Source of the DNA: Roseivirga sp. 4D4
GTDB lineage: Bacteria; Bacteroidota; Bacteroidia; Cytophagales; Cyclobacteriaceae
Assembly: GCF_001747095.1 (NCBI RefSeq)
Contig: NZ_MDGP01000001.1
Coordinates: forward strand, 45,001 to 109,000
DNA: 64,000 bases
Direction of reading: 5' to 3'
Each line of letters begins with the position of its first letter. Position 1 is the stretch's first letter. Below, piece after piece: positions 8,900 to 16,184 of this stretch. Made by a program: the position numbers and the translations under genes. The notes beneath the pieces are model-generated. The model made no database searches. It saw only the letters and a program-made list of their open reading frames with translations, and was not told the DNA's origin.

Positions 8900-11800
8900 A
8901 TGAAAAAAGCCTTACTAAGATTGCCGGCAGTATGCCTGTTACTTCTATGCTTCTTGGCGAATCAATCGCTGAATGCACAAGCTTTTAAGGAAGAGTTCGG
9001 CAAGAATAGGGTTCAGTATAAGACTTTCAACTGGAGCTTCTACAGTTCGGAAAATTTTGAGGTTTATTATTATGGCAATGGTAGCACTATGGCCAATAGA
9101 ACAATTGAATACCTCGAGGCCGAATTCAGTAAAATAACAGAGACCATAGGTTATTTCCCTTTTGCGAAAACAAGGGTGTTTTTATACAACTCTGTTGTTG
9201 ACAAGCAACAAAGCAATGTTGGACTCCGGAGCAGTGACTTTACAGTTGGTGGACAGACAAATTTTGTCCAATCCCAAGTAGAAATAGCGAATACAGGTGA
9301 CTTCGCATCGTTCAAGAAGAAAGTCATGTTCTCGATCACAGATATGCTCATACAAGAAATGCTATATGGCGGGAACATTGCTGAAATGTTTCAGAGCTCA
9401 CTGACATCTCCAATCCCAGTATGGTTTACGGGCGGGATATCTAGTTTTATCGCTTATGGTTGGACAAAGGAGTCGGACGATGCAGTAAGGGATTTCATTG
9501 CTAATAATACTCAGAATAAGTTTCAGAAGTTAAGCCCACAAATGAACTTGTTGTTGGGTCAATCACTCTGGAACTATATGACCCAGCGATATGGTCAAAG
9601 AAGCATATCCAATATCTTAAATCTGGCCCGGATCATTCGTAATGAAGAGAACAGTATTGAAAGAACTTTGGGAGTTCCTTACAGTCAGTTTTTGGATGAT
9701 TGGAGAGACTTTTATGAAACCACCAAGACTGTTATAAGCCAAGATACTCAAGTACCTAATTCGGATTATATCATTAGCGGCAAGAATAGATCCTCTGCTA
9801 TTTTCACTGATGTTGCTTTCAATTCAAGTGGTAGTTATCTGGCATATGCTAAGATGTTGGATGGACGTTTCGAAATTGATGTAGTCAATACAAGGAGCCA
9901 GACTACCTCAAACATTTATAAAGCAGGTTTAAGACTAATCGACCAGGAAGTTGATCGTACATTGCCCCTTTTGAGTTGGGCGGATTCCACCACTTTAGGT
10001 ATTATTTATGTCGAAGAAGGGTTTAATGTATTGGCTGTGAAGAGAATGGGAGTGAAGGGGGAACAAAAATTACGGATTCCACTCCTCTCTAATATTCAGA
10101 GTTTTGAATTTAAAGAAGGTGGCCGACAGGCTGTCATGACTGGTGACATCAACGGAGTTAGTGATGCTTTTCTTTATAACCTCGTGAGAGGCCAGGTCAG
10201 AAGAATCACTAATGATACTTTTGATGAGCGAGACATTTCGTATATCCCGGGTACAAATCAGGTCATTTTTAGTTCTAATAGAAAGTCCGATAGCGTCTTC
10301 GTTACAGGACCTTTGAGTCTGGATGAGGTGGATGATAATCAGTTTAATTTGTTCTCTTACGATTTAGACTACCCTGATAGCTCATTTAACAAGCTTACGA
10401 ATGCACTTGCCTCTAATGTGAAGTCATTTGCTCCTAATACAACTGACGTTTATTATTTAAGTGATCAGCAGGGAATTCACAACATATTTAGATACAACGG
10501 TCTTGATTCCATTAGTACCCAGGTGAGTAATTTCTCATATGGCATTAAGGATTATTCTTACGACTACCGAAACCGTAGACTTGCTTATATATCCATTTCT
10601 GATGGAAAGGAAGGTGTTTTTTACCAGAGTTTTGATGGAGTGACTTCTACTTTTAGTTCTGTCACGCCAAGAAGGGCCCTGGAAGTAAGCAAGATATTAG
10701 CAGAACAAAGGAAAGCACGAATCGCTTCTGATCCTGCATTGGTGGATTCTATTCAAAACAGTATAGAGTTTACCCAAGTAAGACCACCAGAGCAAAAGCT
10801 TGATTCATTGAAGGCGGGGGCAATTGATACTGAGAACTATCAGTTCAACAGGAAGACTAAGGTCGATACGAGAGATTATCAATTTGAGAAGCCCAAAGAC
10901 GATCCTACTACAGCCGGAAGGGGATTCTTGAATATCTATCAAAATAGTGAGTCAGAAGAACGCATTCAGGGGCCTAAGCTCTATGAAAACAGGTTCCAGA
11001 CTGATAATCTCCTGACCACATTTGTCATTGATGAATTAAGGGCGTTTTCTCAGCTATTTGAGATTCAGATGAATGATTATCTTGAAAATCATAGATTACG
11101 TGGTGGACTTCTTGTGCCTATCAGTCTAAACCAAGGTTACGATATCTATGCTGAATATGAATACTTGAAGCATCGAATTGATGCAAAAGTGAAGTACTTC
11201 AGACAATCAATCGTAACAAGGGACAGAACAACTTTCTTAGATCAGCGCTATAATCTAAATCGTATCGAGTTGGGCTTTAGTTACCCGATCAATCCGCTTT
11301 TGAGAGTTGAAGCCAATCCTTTTTATACACAGACGCGATTTATTGATAGGGATTTTAGGTTGTTGATTCCTAATCCAGCGGTAAATCCTTCGCGTTTTAA
11401 TGATGAGGCCAATGCGACCGCCTCTTACGTGGGATTAACCTCAACTTTAGTTTTCGATAATAGCGTTGTAGTGGGTACTAATTTACATGAGGGCACTAGA
11501 GCAAAGCTTACATTTGAAGCACATGGTGGACTTAATGCTGCCAGCAGAAGCTTCAATAATGTTGAACTGGATGTGAGGCACTATCAAAAAATCAACAAAG
11601 GTATTTACCTGGCTGCACGATTCTATTTTGGATCATATTTCGGTAAGGCTCCTAAACGGTATTATCTGGGAGGTATCGATAATTGGCTTTTCAATAGCAC
11701 TCAGATTCGAGATCCTGAAACCGATGATTTGGCCTTTCAACCCCTTTTTACTTCAGTGGTGAACAACACTGGTGTCAACCCAAACAAGAGTGATATACTC

Positions 11801-12217
11801 TTTAACCAGTTTGTCAATCTTAGAGGCTATGATTATAACACATTCCAAGGGAGAAATGTGATGACTTTCTCTGGCGAACTTCGTTTTCCTCTTGATCAGC
11901 TTTTGATCAATAGCGATTTGAAGTCTAACTTCTTGAAAAATCTTCAGATCATTGGTTTCTATGATATAGGTTCTTCATGGGACGACTTATCACCTTTTGA
12001 AGAACGCAATAATCAGAACATTGAAGAGATCAGAACTGATGGTTCACCTTTTTCTGCCGTGATCAATAACTTCAGTAACCCTTGGCTACAGACTGCCGGA
12101 GTTGGTATGCGAACTATGCTGTTGGGCTTCTATTCGAGACTGGACTTTTCCTTCCCAATCCAGAATTTCTCTGTGCTAAGCCCTACTTTTCAATTATCTG
12201 TCGGATACGATTTTTAA
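8900..12217 (+). CDS. Large outer-membrane protein: degenerate peptidase-like N-terminus, TolB-like propeller, C-terminal beta-barrel
   Basis: 1105 aa from the ATG at 8900, chosen because it gives a clean signal peptide (MKKALLRLPA... to NAQAF); the frame is open to 8825 but that part overlaps the preceding gene. Residues ~30-290 resemble a gluzincin-like domain, but the place of HExxH reads Q152-E-M-L-Y156, so zinc binding is probably lost. Residues ~300-620 look like a WD40/TolB-type propeller with repeats such as ISYIPGTNQVIFSSNR. A linker rich in charged residues follows, then a C-terminal membrane barrel ending in an aromatic strand (QLSVGYDF). Homologues in Cytophagales are often labelled translocation protein TolB; the real role is not known to me. 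Confidence 0.72.
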   Translation: MKKALLRLPAVCLLLLCFLANQSLNAQAFKEEFGKNRVQYKTFNWSFYSSENFEVYYYGNGSTMANRTIEYLEAEFSKITETIGYFPFAKTRVFLYNSVVDKQQSNVGLRSSDFTVGGQTNFVQSQVEIANTGDFASFKKKVMFSITDMLIQEMLYGGNIAEMFQSSLTSPIPVWFTGGISSFIAYGWTKESDDAVRDFIANNTQNKFQKLSPQMNLLLGQSLWNYMTQRYGQRSISNILNLARIIRNEENSIERTLGVPYSQFLDDWRDFYETTKTVISQDTQVPNSDYIISGKNRSSAIFTDVAFNSSGSYLAYAKMLDGRFEIDVVNTRSQTTSNIYKAGLRLIDQEVDRTLPLLSWADSTTLGIIYVEEGFNVLAVKRMGVKGEQKLRIPLLSNIQSFEFKEGGRQAVMTGDINGVSDAFLYNLVRGQVRRITNDTFDERDISYIPGTNQVIFSSNRKSDSVFVTGPLSLDEVDDNQFNLFSYDLDYPDSSFNKLTNALASNVKSFAPNTTDVYYLSDQQGIHNIFRYNGLDSISTQVSNFSYGIKDYSYDYRNRRLAYISISDGKEGVFYQSFDGVTSTFSSVTPRRALEVSKILAEQRKARIASDPALVDSIQNSIEFTQVRPPEQKLDSLKAGAIDTENYQFNRKTKVDTRDYQFEKPKDDPTTAGRGFLNIYQNSESEERIQGPKLYENRFQTDNLLTTFVIDELRAFSQLFEIQMNDYLENHRLRGGLLVPISLNQGYDIYAEYEYLKHRIDAKVKYFRQSIVTRDRTTFLDQRYNLNRIELGFSYPINPLLRVEANPFYTQTRFIDRDFRLLIPNPAVNPSRFNDEANATASYVGLTSTLVFDNSVVVGTNLHEGTRAKLTFEAHGGLNAASRSFNNVELDVRHYQKINKGIYLAARFYFGSYFGKAPKRYYLGGIDNWLFNSTQIRDPETDDLAFQPLFTSVVNNTGVNPNKSDILFNQFVNLRGYDYNTFQGRNVMTFSGELRFPLDQLLINSDLKSNFLKNLQIIGFYDIGSSWDDLSPFEERNNQNIEEIRTDGSPFSAVINNFSNPWLQTAGVGMRTMLLGFYSRLDFSFPIQNFSVLSPTFQLSVGYDF

Positions 12218-12239
12218 TCCTGTTTTATTAACGAGCTAA

Positions 12240-12266
12240 TTCGTCTATTTTTACGCCCTAGACGAA
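12240..12266 (+). promoter_or_regulatory. 8-bp dyad upstream of yicC
   Basis: TTCGTCTA (12240-12247) and TAGACGAA (12259-12266) form a perfect inverted repeat with an 11-nt centre, ending 6 nt before the yicC ATG. It could be a leader hairpin masking the start or an operator; it overlaps TATTTTTA, a 7/8 match to the -7 box. Confidence 0.35.
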
Positions 12267-12272
12267 AAATAT

Positions 12273-13154
12273 ATGCTAAAATCTATGACCGGCTTTGGCC
12301 GATCCAGGGGACAAAGAAGTGGTTACAATGTGACGGTTGAGTTAAAGTCATTGAACTCTAAGTTCTTAGACGCTCAAATAAGAATCCCAAAGAATTTTTT
12401 AGATAAGGAATTAGAGCTGAGAAGCCAATTGGCCAAAGGCTTGAATCGAGGTAAAGTGAGCTTGTCCATTGACTTAGTCAATGAAGAGGGAGGCGTAGAT
12501 GCACAGCAGGTAAATGAATCCCTTTTTAAGGCTTACTATAGTGATTTTGAACGTTTGGCGGACGAGGTTGGAGCCGCCAAGGAAGATCTTTTTCGAATTG
12601 CATTGCACAGTCCAGACGTTCTAATCCCTCAAATGGAAGATGAGGAGTTACTGAAGGAGCAGTGGGGTTTTATTCAGGAGCATTTTCAACAGGCGATAAA
12701 GGCAATAGATGAATTCCGTATGCAAGAGGGAGCCACACTTGAGAAGGAATTGAAAAACTATATCGCCAATATTGACACGTTTTTGAAAGAAATAGCTGTC
12801 CATGATCCTGAACGAGTACTCGTGATCAAAGAACGGATTCAAAAGCATCAACAGGAACTATCTACCTCAGATATATTCGATGAAAATCGGTTTGAGCAGG
12901 AAATGATTTATTATATCGAGAAGTTCGATATCAGTGAAGAAATTGTCCGTCTTACTAATCACCTGTCTTACTTCAATGAGGTTATTGGGGAGAAGGATTC
13001 CCAAGGGAAGAAGCTGGGCTTTATCTCTCAAGAGATAGGTAGAGAGATTAATACCATTGGCTCTAAGGCCAACTACGCACCTGTACAGAAGTTGGTAGTC
13101 AATATGAAAGATGAGCTAGAGAAGATAAAGGAACAGTTGTTGAATATTATTTAA
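12273..13154 (+). CDS. yicC: YicC/YloC family endoribonuclease
   Basis: 293 aa, starting with the family signature MLKSMTGFGRS and ending with the conserved region containing GFISQEIGREINTIGSKAN. YicC-family proteins are cytoplasmic endoribonucleases reported to act on small RNA and RNA ends. The length is standard. It is the last gene before a terminator that separates it from the convergent tonB cluster. In many bacteria the gene precedes gmk; here no gmk follows. Confidence 0.92.
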   Translation: MLKSMTGFGRSRGQRSGYNVTVELKSLNSKFLDAQIRIPKNFLDKELELRSQLAKGLNRGKVSLSIDLVNEEGGVDAQQVNESLFKAYYSDFERLADEVGAAKEDLFRIALHSPDVLIPQMEDEELLKEQWGFIQEHFQQAIKAIDEFRMQEGATLEKELKNYIANIDTFLKEIAVHDPERVLVIKERIQKHQQELSTSDIFDENRFEQEMIYYIEKFDISEEIVRLTNHLSYFNEVIGEKDSQGKKLGFISQEIGREINTIGSKANYAPVQKLVVNMKDELEKIKEQLLNII

Positions 13155-13156
13155 AG

Positions 13157-13181
13157 AAGGAGCCTTAAGGCTCCTTTTTTA
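13157..13181 (+). terminator. Intrinsic terminator of yicC
   Basis: AAGGAGCC and GGCTCCTT form a GC-rich palindrome followed by a T-run. The T-run overlaps the stop codon (TTA on the plus strand at 13179-13181) of the convergent tonB gene. Confidence 0.85.
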
Positions 13182-13856
13182 TTTGAGTTTAAAGGTGATA
13201 AATAATGTCATAGGTGACTTGACAGGCACACCACGCTGTTTACCAGGGTTCCATTTAGGAGATTGCTTCAGAACCCTGATGGCTTCTTGGTCACATCCAT
13301 TTCCTATGCCTCGAAGCACTTCTATATCAGATAGATTGCCTTCGGTATCAACATAGAAACTGAGGAAGACCCTCCCTTCGATGCCGGCTCTTTTTGCGCG
13401 TTTTGGGTACTTAAAATTCTTTTTTAAATATTTCATCCATGCTTGGCTTCCTCCAGGAAAGGAAGCTTGTTCTTCGACTATTAAAAACTCCCTCACTGCC
13501 TTTTCGGGTGGCATTGGAGGCTCTTCAGCGACCATTGGTATTATATCTTGAATGGGCTCAGGCGATGGCTCGAGAATCTTACGCGTGTCAATCCTGGGTA
13601 CTTCTGATATGACCATAGCTTTAGGAAGTTTGGGCTTAGACAGCTGTGGCTTTTTCGGCTGATCAAACTCGGTAATGGGAATAGGAGGTATGTAGGTATC
13701 AAATGGAAAGTCTGGTACTGGTAACACTTCAGGTTGATAGCTAGACCTGATATTGAAGGTCATTGAGACCAGAAGGGTACTTATAACAAGTCCTATTGTA
13801 AGTAATAATGGTCTGTGAAGGTTATAGTCAATGTTTCGATTCTTTTTGATTTCCAT
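13179..13856 (-). CDS. Energy transducer TonB, paralogue 1 (Pro/Lys-rich linker)
   Basis: 225 aa. One N-terminal membrane anchor (LLLTIGLVISTLLVSMTF, about residues 17-34), a periplasmic linker rich in Pro and Lys (QPKKPQLSKPKLPKAM), and a C-terminal TonB fold (~130-225) with ASFPGGSQAW, KYPKRAKRAGIEGRVFLSF and PGKQRGVPVKSPMTL. It should pass proton-motive force to TonB-dependent outer-membrane receptors. It is the third and last of three tandem copies, 37 bp after the previous one. Its linker is basic, unlike the acidic linkers of its two neighbours. No exbB/exbD or receptor gene is nearby. Confidence 0.88.
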   Translation of the reverse strand: MEIKKNRNIDYNLHRPLLLTIGLVISTLLVSMTFNIRSSYQPEVLPVPDFPFDTYIPPIPITEFDQPKKPQLSKPKLPKAMVISEVPRIDTRKILEPSPEPIQDIIPMVAEEPPMPPEKAVREFLIVEEQASFPGGSQAWMKYLKKNFKYPKRAKRAGIEGRVFLSFYVDTEGNLSDIEVLRGIGNGCDQEAIRVLKQSPKWNPGKQRGVPVKSPMTLFITFKLK

Positions 13857-13893
13857 AACTATTTATTTAGTTCATACATATAAAAAAAATGGA

Positions 13894-14568
13894 CTATCTC
13901 AGACTAAAGACTACGCGTATGGTCATCCGAGATTTTACAGCTCTTCCTCTTTGTAAGCCGGGGTTCCACATTGGAGATAAACCGAGTACTCTTGCAGCTT
14001 CTTCGTCACAACCGCCTCCCACTTCCCTGATCACTTCTATATCCGATATCATTCCTTCCTTGTTTACCACAAATGATAGCATGACGGCACCACTTAGATT
14101 CATGCGTTGTGCTTGCCTAGGATATTTGAGGTTGTCTCTGAGAAACTTTCTCCAAGCTTTCTGTCCTCCAGGGAATGATGCTTGCTGCTCAGGAAAGAGC
14201 ACAACTGTTTCTGCAATTTCCTCGTCAGGTTCTGGCTCAAAAACGACATCATCAATTTCAGTGTCCTCTGTGATATCTACATCTATGTCAATGTCAATTT
14301 CCTCATCAATCTCCTCATCATCTGGAATATCAATGATCTGAAAGTGTTTGACTTTGGGAGGGTCCTTGGGAGGTTGCTCAGTTTGTGGTATTTCTAGTAT
14401 ATCAGGGAAGTCATCATCTAATGTTCCTAAGTCCATTAAATCACCCATGCTAGTATTTTTCCATTCGAAGGCGGCAACTGTTATGCTTAGGCTGATCACA
14501 AGGCCTATCATCATAAATAGGGCTGACTTACGTGAAAGATCGGCTTGTATTGTTTTCTTTCTTTCCAT
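13894..14568 (-). CDS. Energy transducer TonB, paralogue 2 (acidic linker)
   Basis: 224 aa, with the same plan as its neighbours: anchor at ~17-35, linker, and TonB domain from about residue 130 (QQASFPGGQKAW, KYPRQAQRMNLSGAVMLSF). The linker (~65-120) is strikingly acidic, with runs of Asp, Glu and Ile such as DDEEIDEEIDIDIDVDI, in place of the usual Pro-Lys spacer. It has exactly the same length as paralogue 3 and shares most of the C-terminal motif SDIEVIREVGGGCDEEA, so the two are products of local duplication. Between it and paralogue 3 lies a hairpin with a T-rich tail that may reduce read-through. Confidence 0.88.
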   Translation of the reverse strand: MERKKTIQADLSRKSALFMMIGLVISLSITVAAFEWKNTSMGDLMDLGTLDDDFPDILEIPQTEQPPKDPPKVKHFQIIDIPDDEEIDEEIDIDIDVDITEDTEIDDVVFEPEPDEEIAETVVLFPEQQASFPGGQKAWRKFLRDNLKYPRQAQRMNLSGAVMLSFVVNKEGMISDIEVIREVGGGCDEEAARVLGLSPMWNPGLQRGRAVKSRMTIRVVFSLR

Positions 14569-14611
14569 AGCTGTATTTTTAGTTTAATAACTAATAATTT
14601 AGTTATACAAT

Positions 14612-14639
14612 TTAAAATAAAGACCCAACTCTGTGGGCC
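14612..14639 (-). terminator. Weak intrinsic terminator or attenuator between tonB paralogues
   Basis: Reading the minus strand, GGCCCA...TGGGTC forms a 6-bp stem (one G-U) with loop CAGAGT, followed by TTTATTTT. It sits between the upstream and middle tonB genes and could make expression stepwise. Confidence 0.45.
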
Positions 14640-14646
14640 CTTAATA

Positions 14647-15321
14647 TTATTTAAGTCTAAATACGATTCTTAAAGTCATTCGCTGAATAACAGCTTTTCC
14701 TCTTTGCTTACCTGGAGTCCATTTTGGAGATGCTTTTAGCACTCTAACAGCCTCTTCATCGCATCCGCCACCAACTTCTCTGATCACTTCAATATCAGAA
14801 ATGGTTCCGGTTCTGTCTACGATAAAAGAAAGGTAAACATTACCCTCAATACCCATTCTTTTAGCTTGCTTAGGGTACTTTAGGTTTTTTCTAAGAAATT
14901 TATTCCATGCTCCCGGTCCACCAGGAAAAGCAGCGTCTTCTTCAACAACCAAGAATACCTTATCGGCTTCTTCTTCTTCTGGTTCTTCTTCGAAAACAAT
15001 TTCTTCTACCTCAGTCTCTTCAGTAATTTCAACGTCAAGATCGATTTCAATCTCTTCCTCGATTTCTTCTTCGTCAGGGATCTCAATAATTTGAGGTTGC
15101 TTCACTGGCGGTGGCGGTGGAGGTGGTTGCTCCGTAGGAGGGATTTCCGTTAGTTCTTCAAAATCGTCATCTGCCATTCCCAAATCCATCAACTCACCTT
15201 CATCGTATTGCTTATACTCAAAGGCCATTAATGTGATTCCGAGGCTGACAATCAGACCGACCATGATAAACATGGTTGACTTCTTGTTTACGTCCGCTTG
15301 CGGAGTCTTTTTGGCTTCCAT
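14647..15321 (-). CDS. Energy transducer TonB, paralogue 3 (polyproline plus acidic linker)
   Basis: 224 aa; the most upstream of the three copies. Membrane anchor ~18-35, a Pro tract (EQPPPPPPPVKQP), a long Glu/Asp/Ile segment (EEEIEEEIEIDLDVEITEE), then the TonB C-terminal domain with AFPGGPGAWNKFLR and SDIEVIREVGGGCDEEA. The vanZ-like gene ends 23 bp upstream, so the three tonB genes probably belong to, or trail, the ruvA-sprA-gcvH-vanZ unit. Partner receptors are unknown. Confidence 0.88.
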   Translation of the reverse strand: MEAKKTPQADVNKKSTMFIMVGLIVSLGITLMAFEYKQYDEGELMDLGMADDDFEELTEIPPTEQPPPPPPPVKQPQIIEIPDEEEIEEEIEIDLDVEITEETEVEEIVFEEEPEEEEADKVFLVVEEDAAFPGGPGAWNKFLRKNLKYPKQAKRMGIEGNVYLSFIVDRTGTISDIEVIREVGGGCDEEAVRVLKASPKWTPGKQRGKAVIQRMTLRIVFRLK

Positions 15322-15344
15322 AATTTTCGGGTTAGATTTTAAAA

Positions 15345-15761
15345 CTATAACATTAGTTTATAAATCGCAAACTTATTTTTGTTAAATATATAAAAAACTA
15401 ATACACCAAAAATAGCCCCTACGACATTTGCGATTAAATCGTACAAATCTGTTGATCGGCCAGGTGAAAAATTCTGAAGAAATTCTAACCCAGTACTATA
15501 AACTATACTTATAGTTAACGATCGGGCTAGCAAAGATGTTTTAGTTTTGCCTAAAAACTTAGTTTTGAGTCCTCCAAATAGTAAAAGCGCACTGAGTAAA
15601 GCAAATACGCCTATGTGGGCCAATTTATCGTAAGAAAGTAATTTTGATTCTGGAAAGGACTCTTGAGGCAATAGCATCAGAAAAGCCAATATTAATGCCC
15701 AAATTATTGCAGGCATTAAGTACAGCCAATTTTTCTGTCCAGTCTGGATATTATCCTCCAA
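15345..15761 (-). CDS. VanZ-like membrane protein
   Basis: 138 aa with four predicted membrane helices and the VanZ-like pattern: SYDKLAHIGVFALLSALLLFG in helix 2 and EFLQNFSPGRSTDLYDLIANVVGA near the end. The function of this family outside vancomycin clusters is unknown. The frame begins with TTG at 15761, overlapping the gcvH end by 11 nt; the first ATG is at 15716 (residue 16, just before the first helix), so the true start is uncertain. The position between gcvH and tonB fits the sprA-gcvH-vanZ order common in Bacteroidota. Confidence 0.8.
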   Translation of the reverse strand: MEDNIQTGQKNWLYLMPAIIWALILAFLMLLPQESFPESKLLSYDKLAHIGVFALLSALLLFGGLKTKFLGKTKTSLLARSLTISIVYSTGLEFLQNFSPGRSTDLYDLIANVVGAIFGVLVFYIFNKNKFAIYKLML

Positions 15762-16131
15762 TATGAGCTTGATAAGATTCAGCTGCCATTAGGTTCTCAA
15801 CCTCGCTGGCATCACTGATTTTTATCTTGATCATCCAACCATCTTCGTAAGGACTCTCGTTAACAGTTTCAGGACTGTCTTCCAGGTTCTCGTTGAACTC
15901 AACAATTTCTCCAGAGAGAGGCATAAAAAGATCTGATACTGTTTTTACCGCCTCTACAGTACCGAACACTTCGCCTGCATCAATGGTTTCTCCTTCAGTT
16001 TCAATTTCGACATAAACAATGTCTCCTAATTCGCCTTGAGCGAAATCGGTGATGCCAACTGTGGCGATATCACCTTCTACTTTGATCCATTCGTGATCTT
16101 CGGTGTATTTGAGTTCTGATGGTATATTCAT
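15751..16131 (-). CDS. gcvH: Glycine cleavage system H protein
   Basis: 126 aa lipoyl carrier of the glycine cleavage system, which shuttles the aminomethyl group between the P, T and L proteins in the cytoplasm. The lipoylated lysine is K63 in GTVEAVKTVSDL, and the HEWI and GITDFAQGELGD motifs are intact. The other gcv genes are not in this window. It is located between sprA and the vanZ-like gene, a conserved but functionally unexplained Bacteroidota arrangement. The glycine produced by Tdh/Kbl (37162-39671) would be a substrate of this pathway. Confidence 0.95.
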   Translation of the reverse strand: MNIPSELKYTEDHEWIKVEGDIATVGITDFAQGELGDIVYVEIETEGETIDAGEVFGTVEAVKTVSDLFMPLSGEIVEFNENLEDSPETVNESPYEDGWMIKIKISDASEVENLMAAESYQAHIGG

Positions 16132-16184
16132 AATCTGGATTTTCTAGCGCCTCAAAAATACACGCTTTCATGAGAATTGCAGAA

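Noticed and set aside
13889-14341. 150-codon plus-strand frame, very Ser-rich
   Set aside because: It is the antisense of the Asp/Glu-rich linker and TonB domain of the middle tonB gene; the Ser richness is a by-product of the acidic codons.
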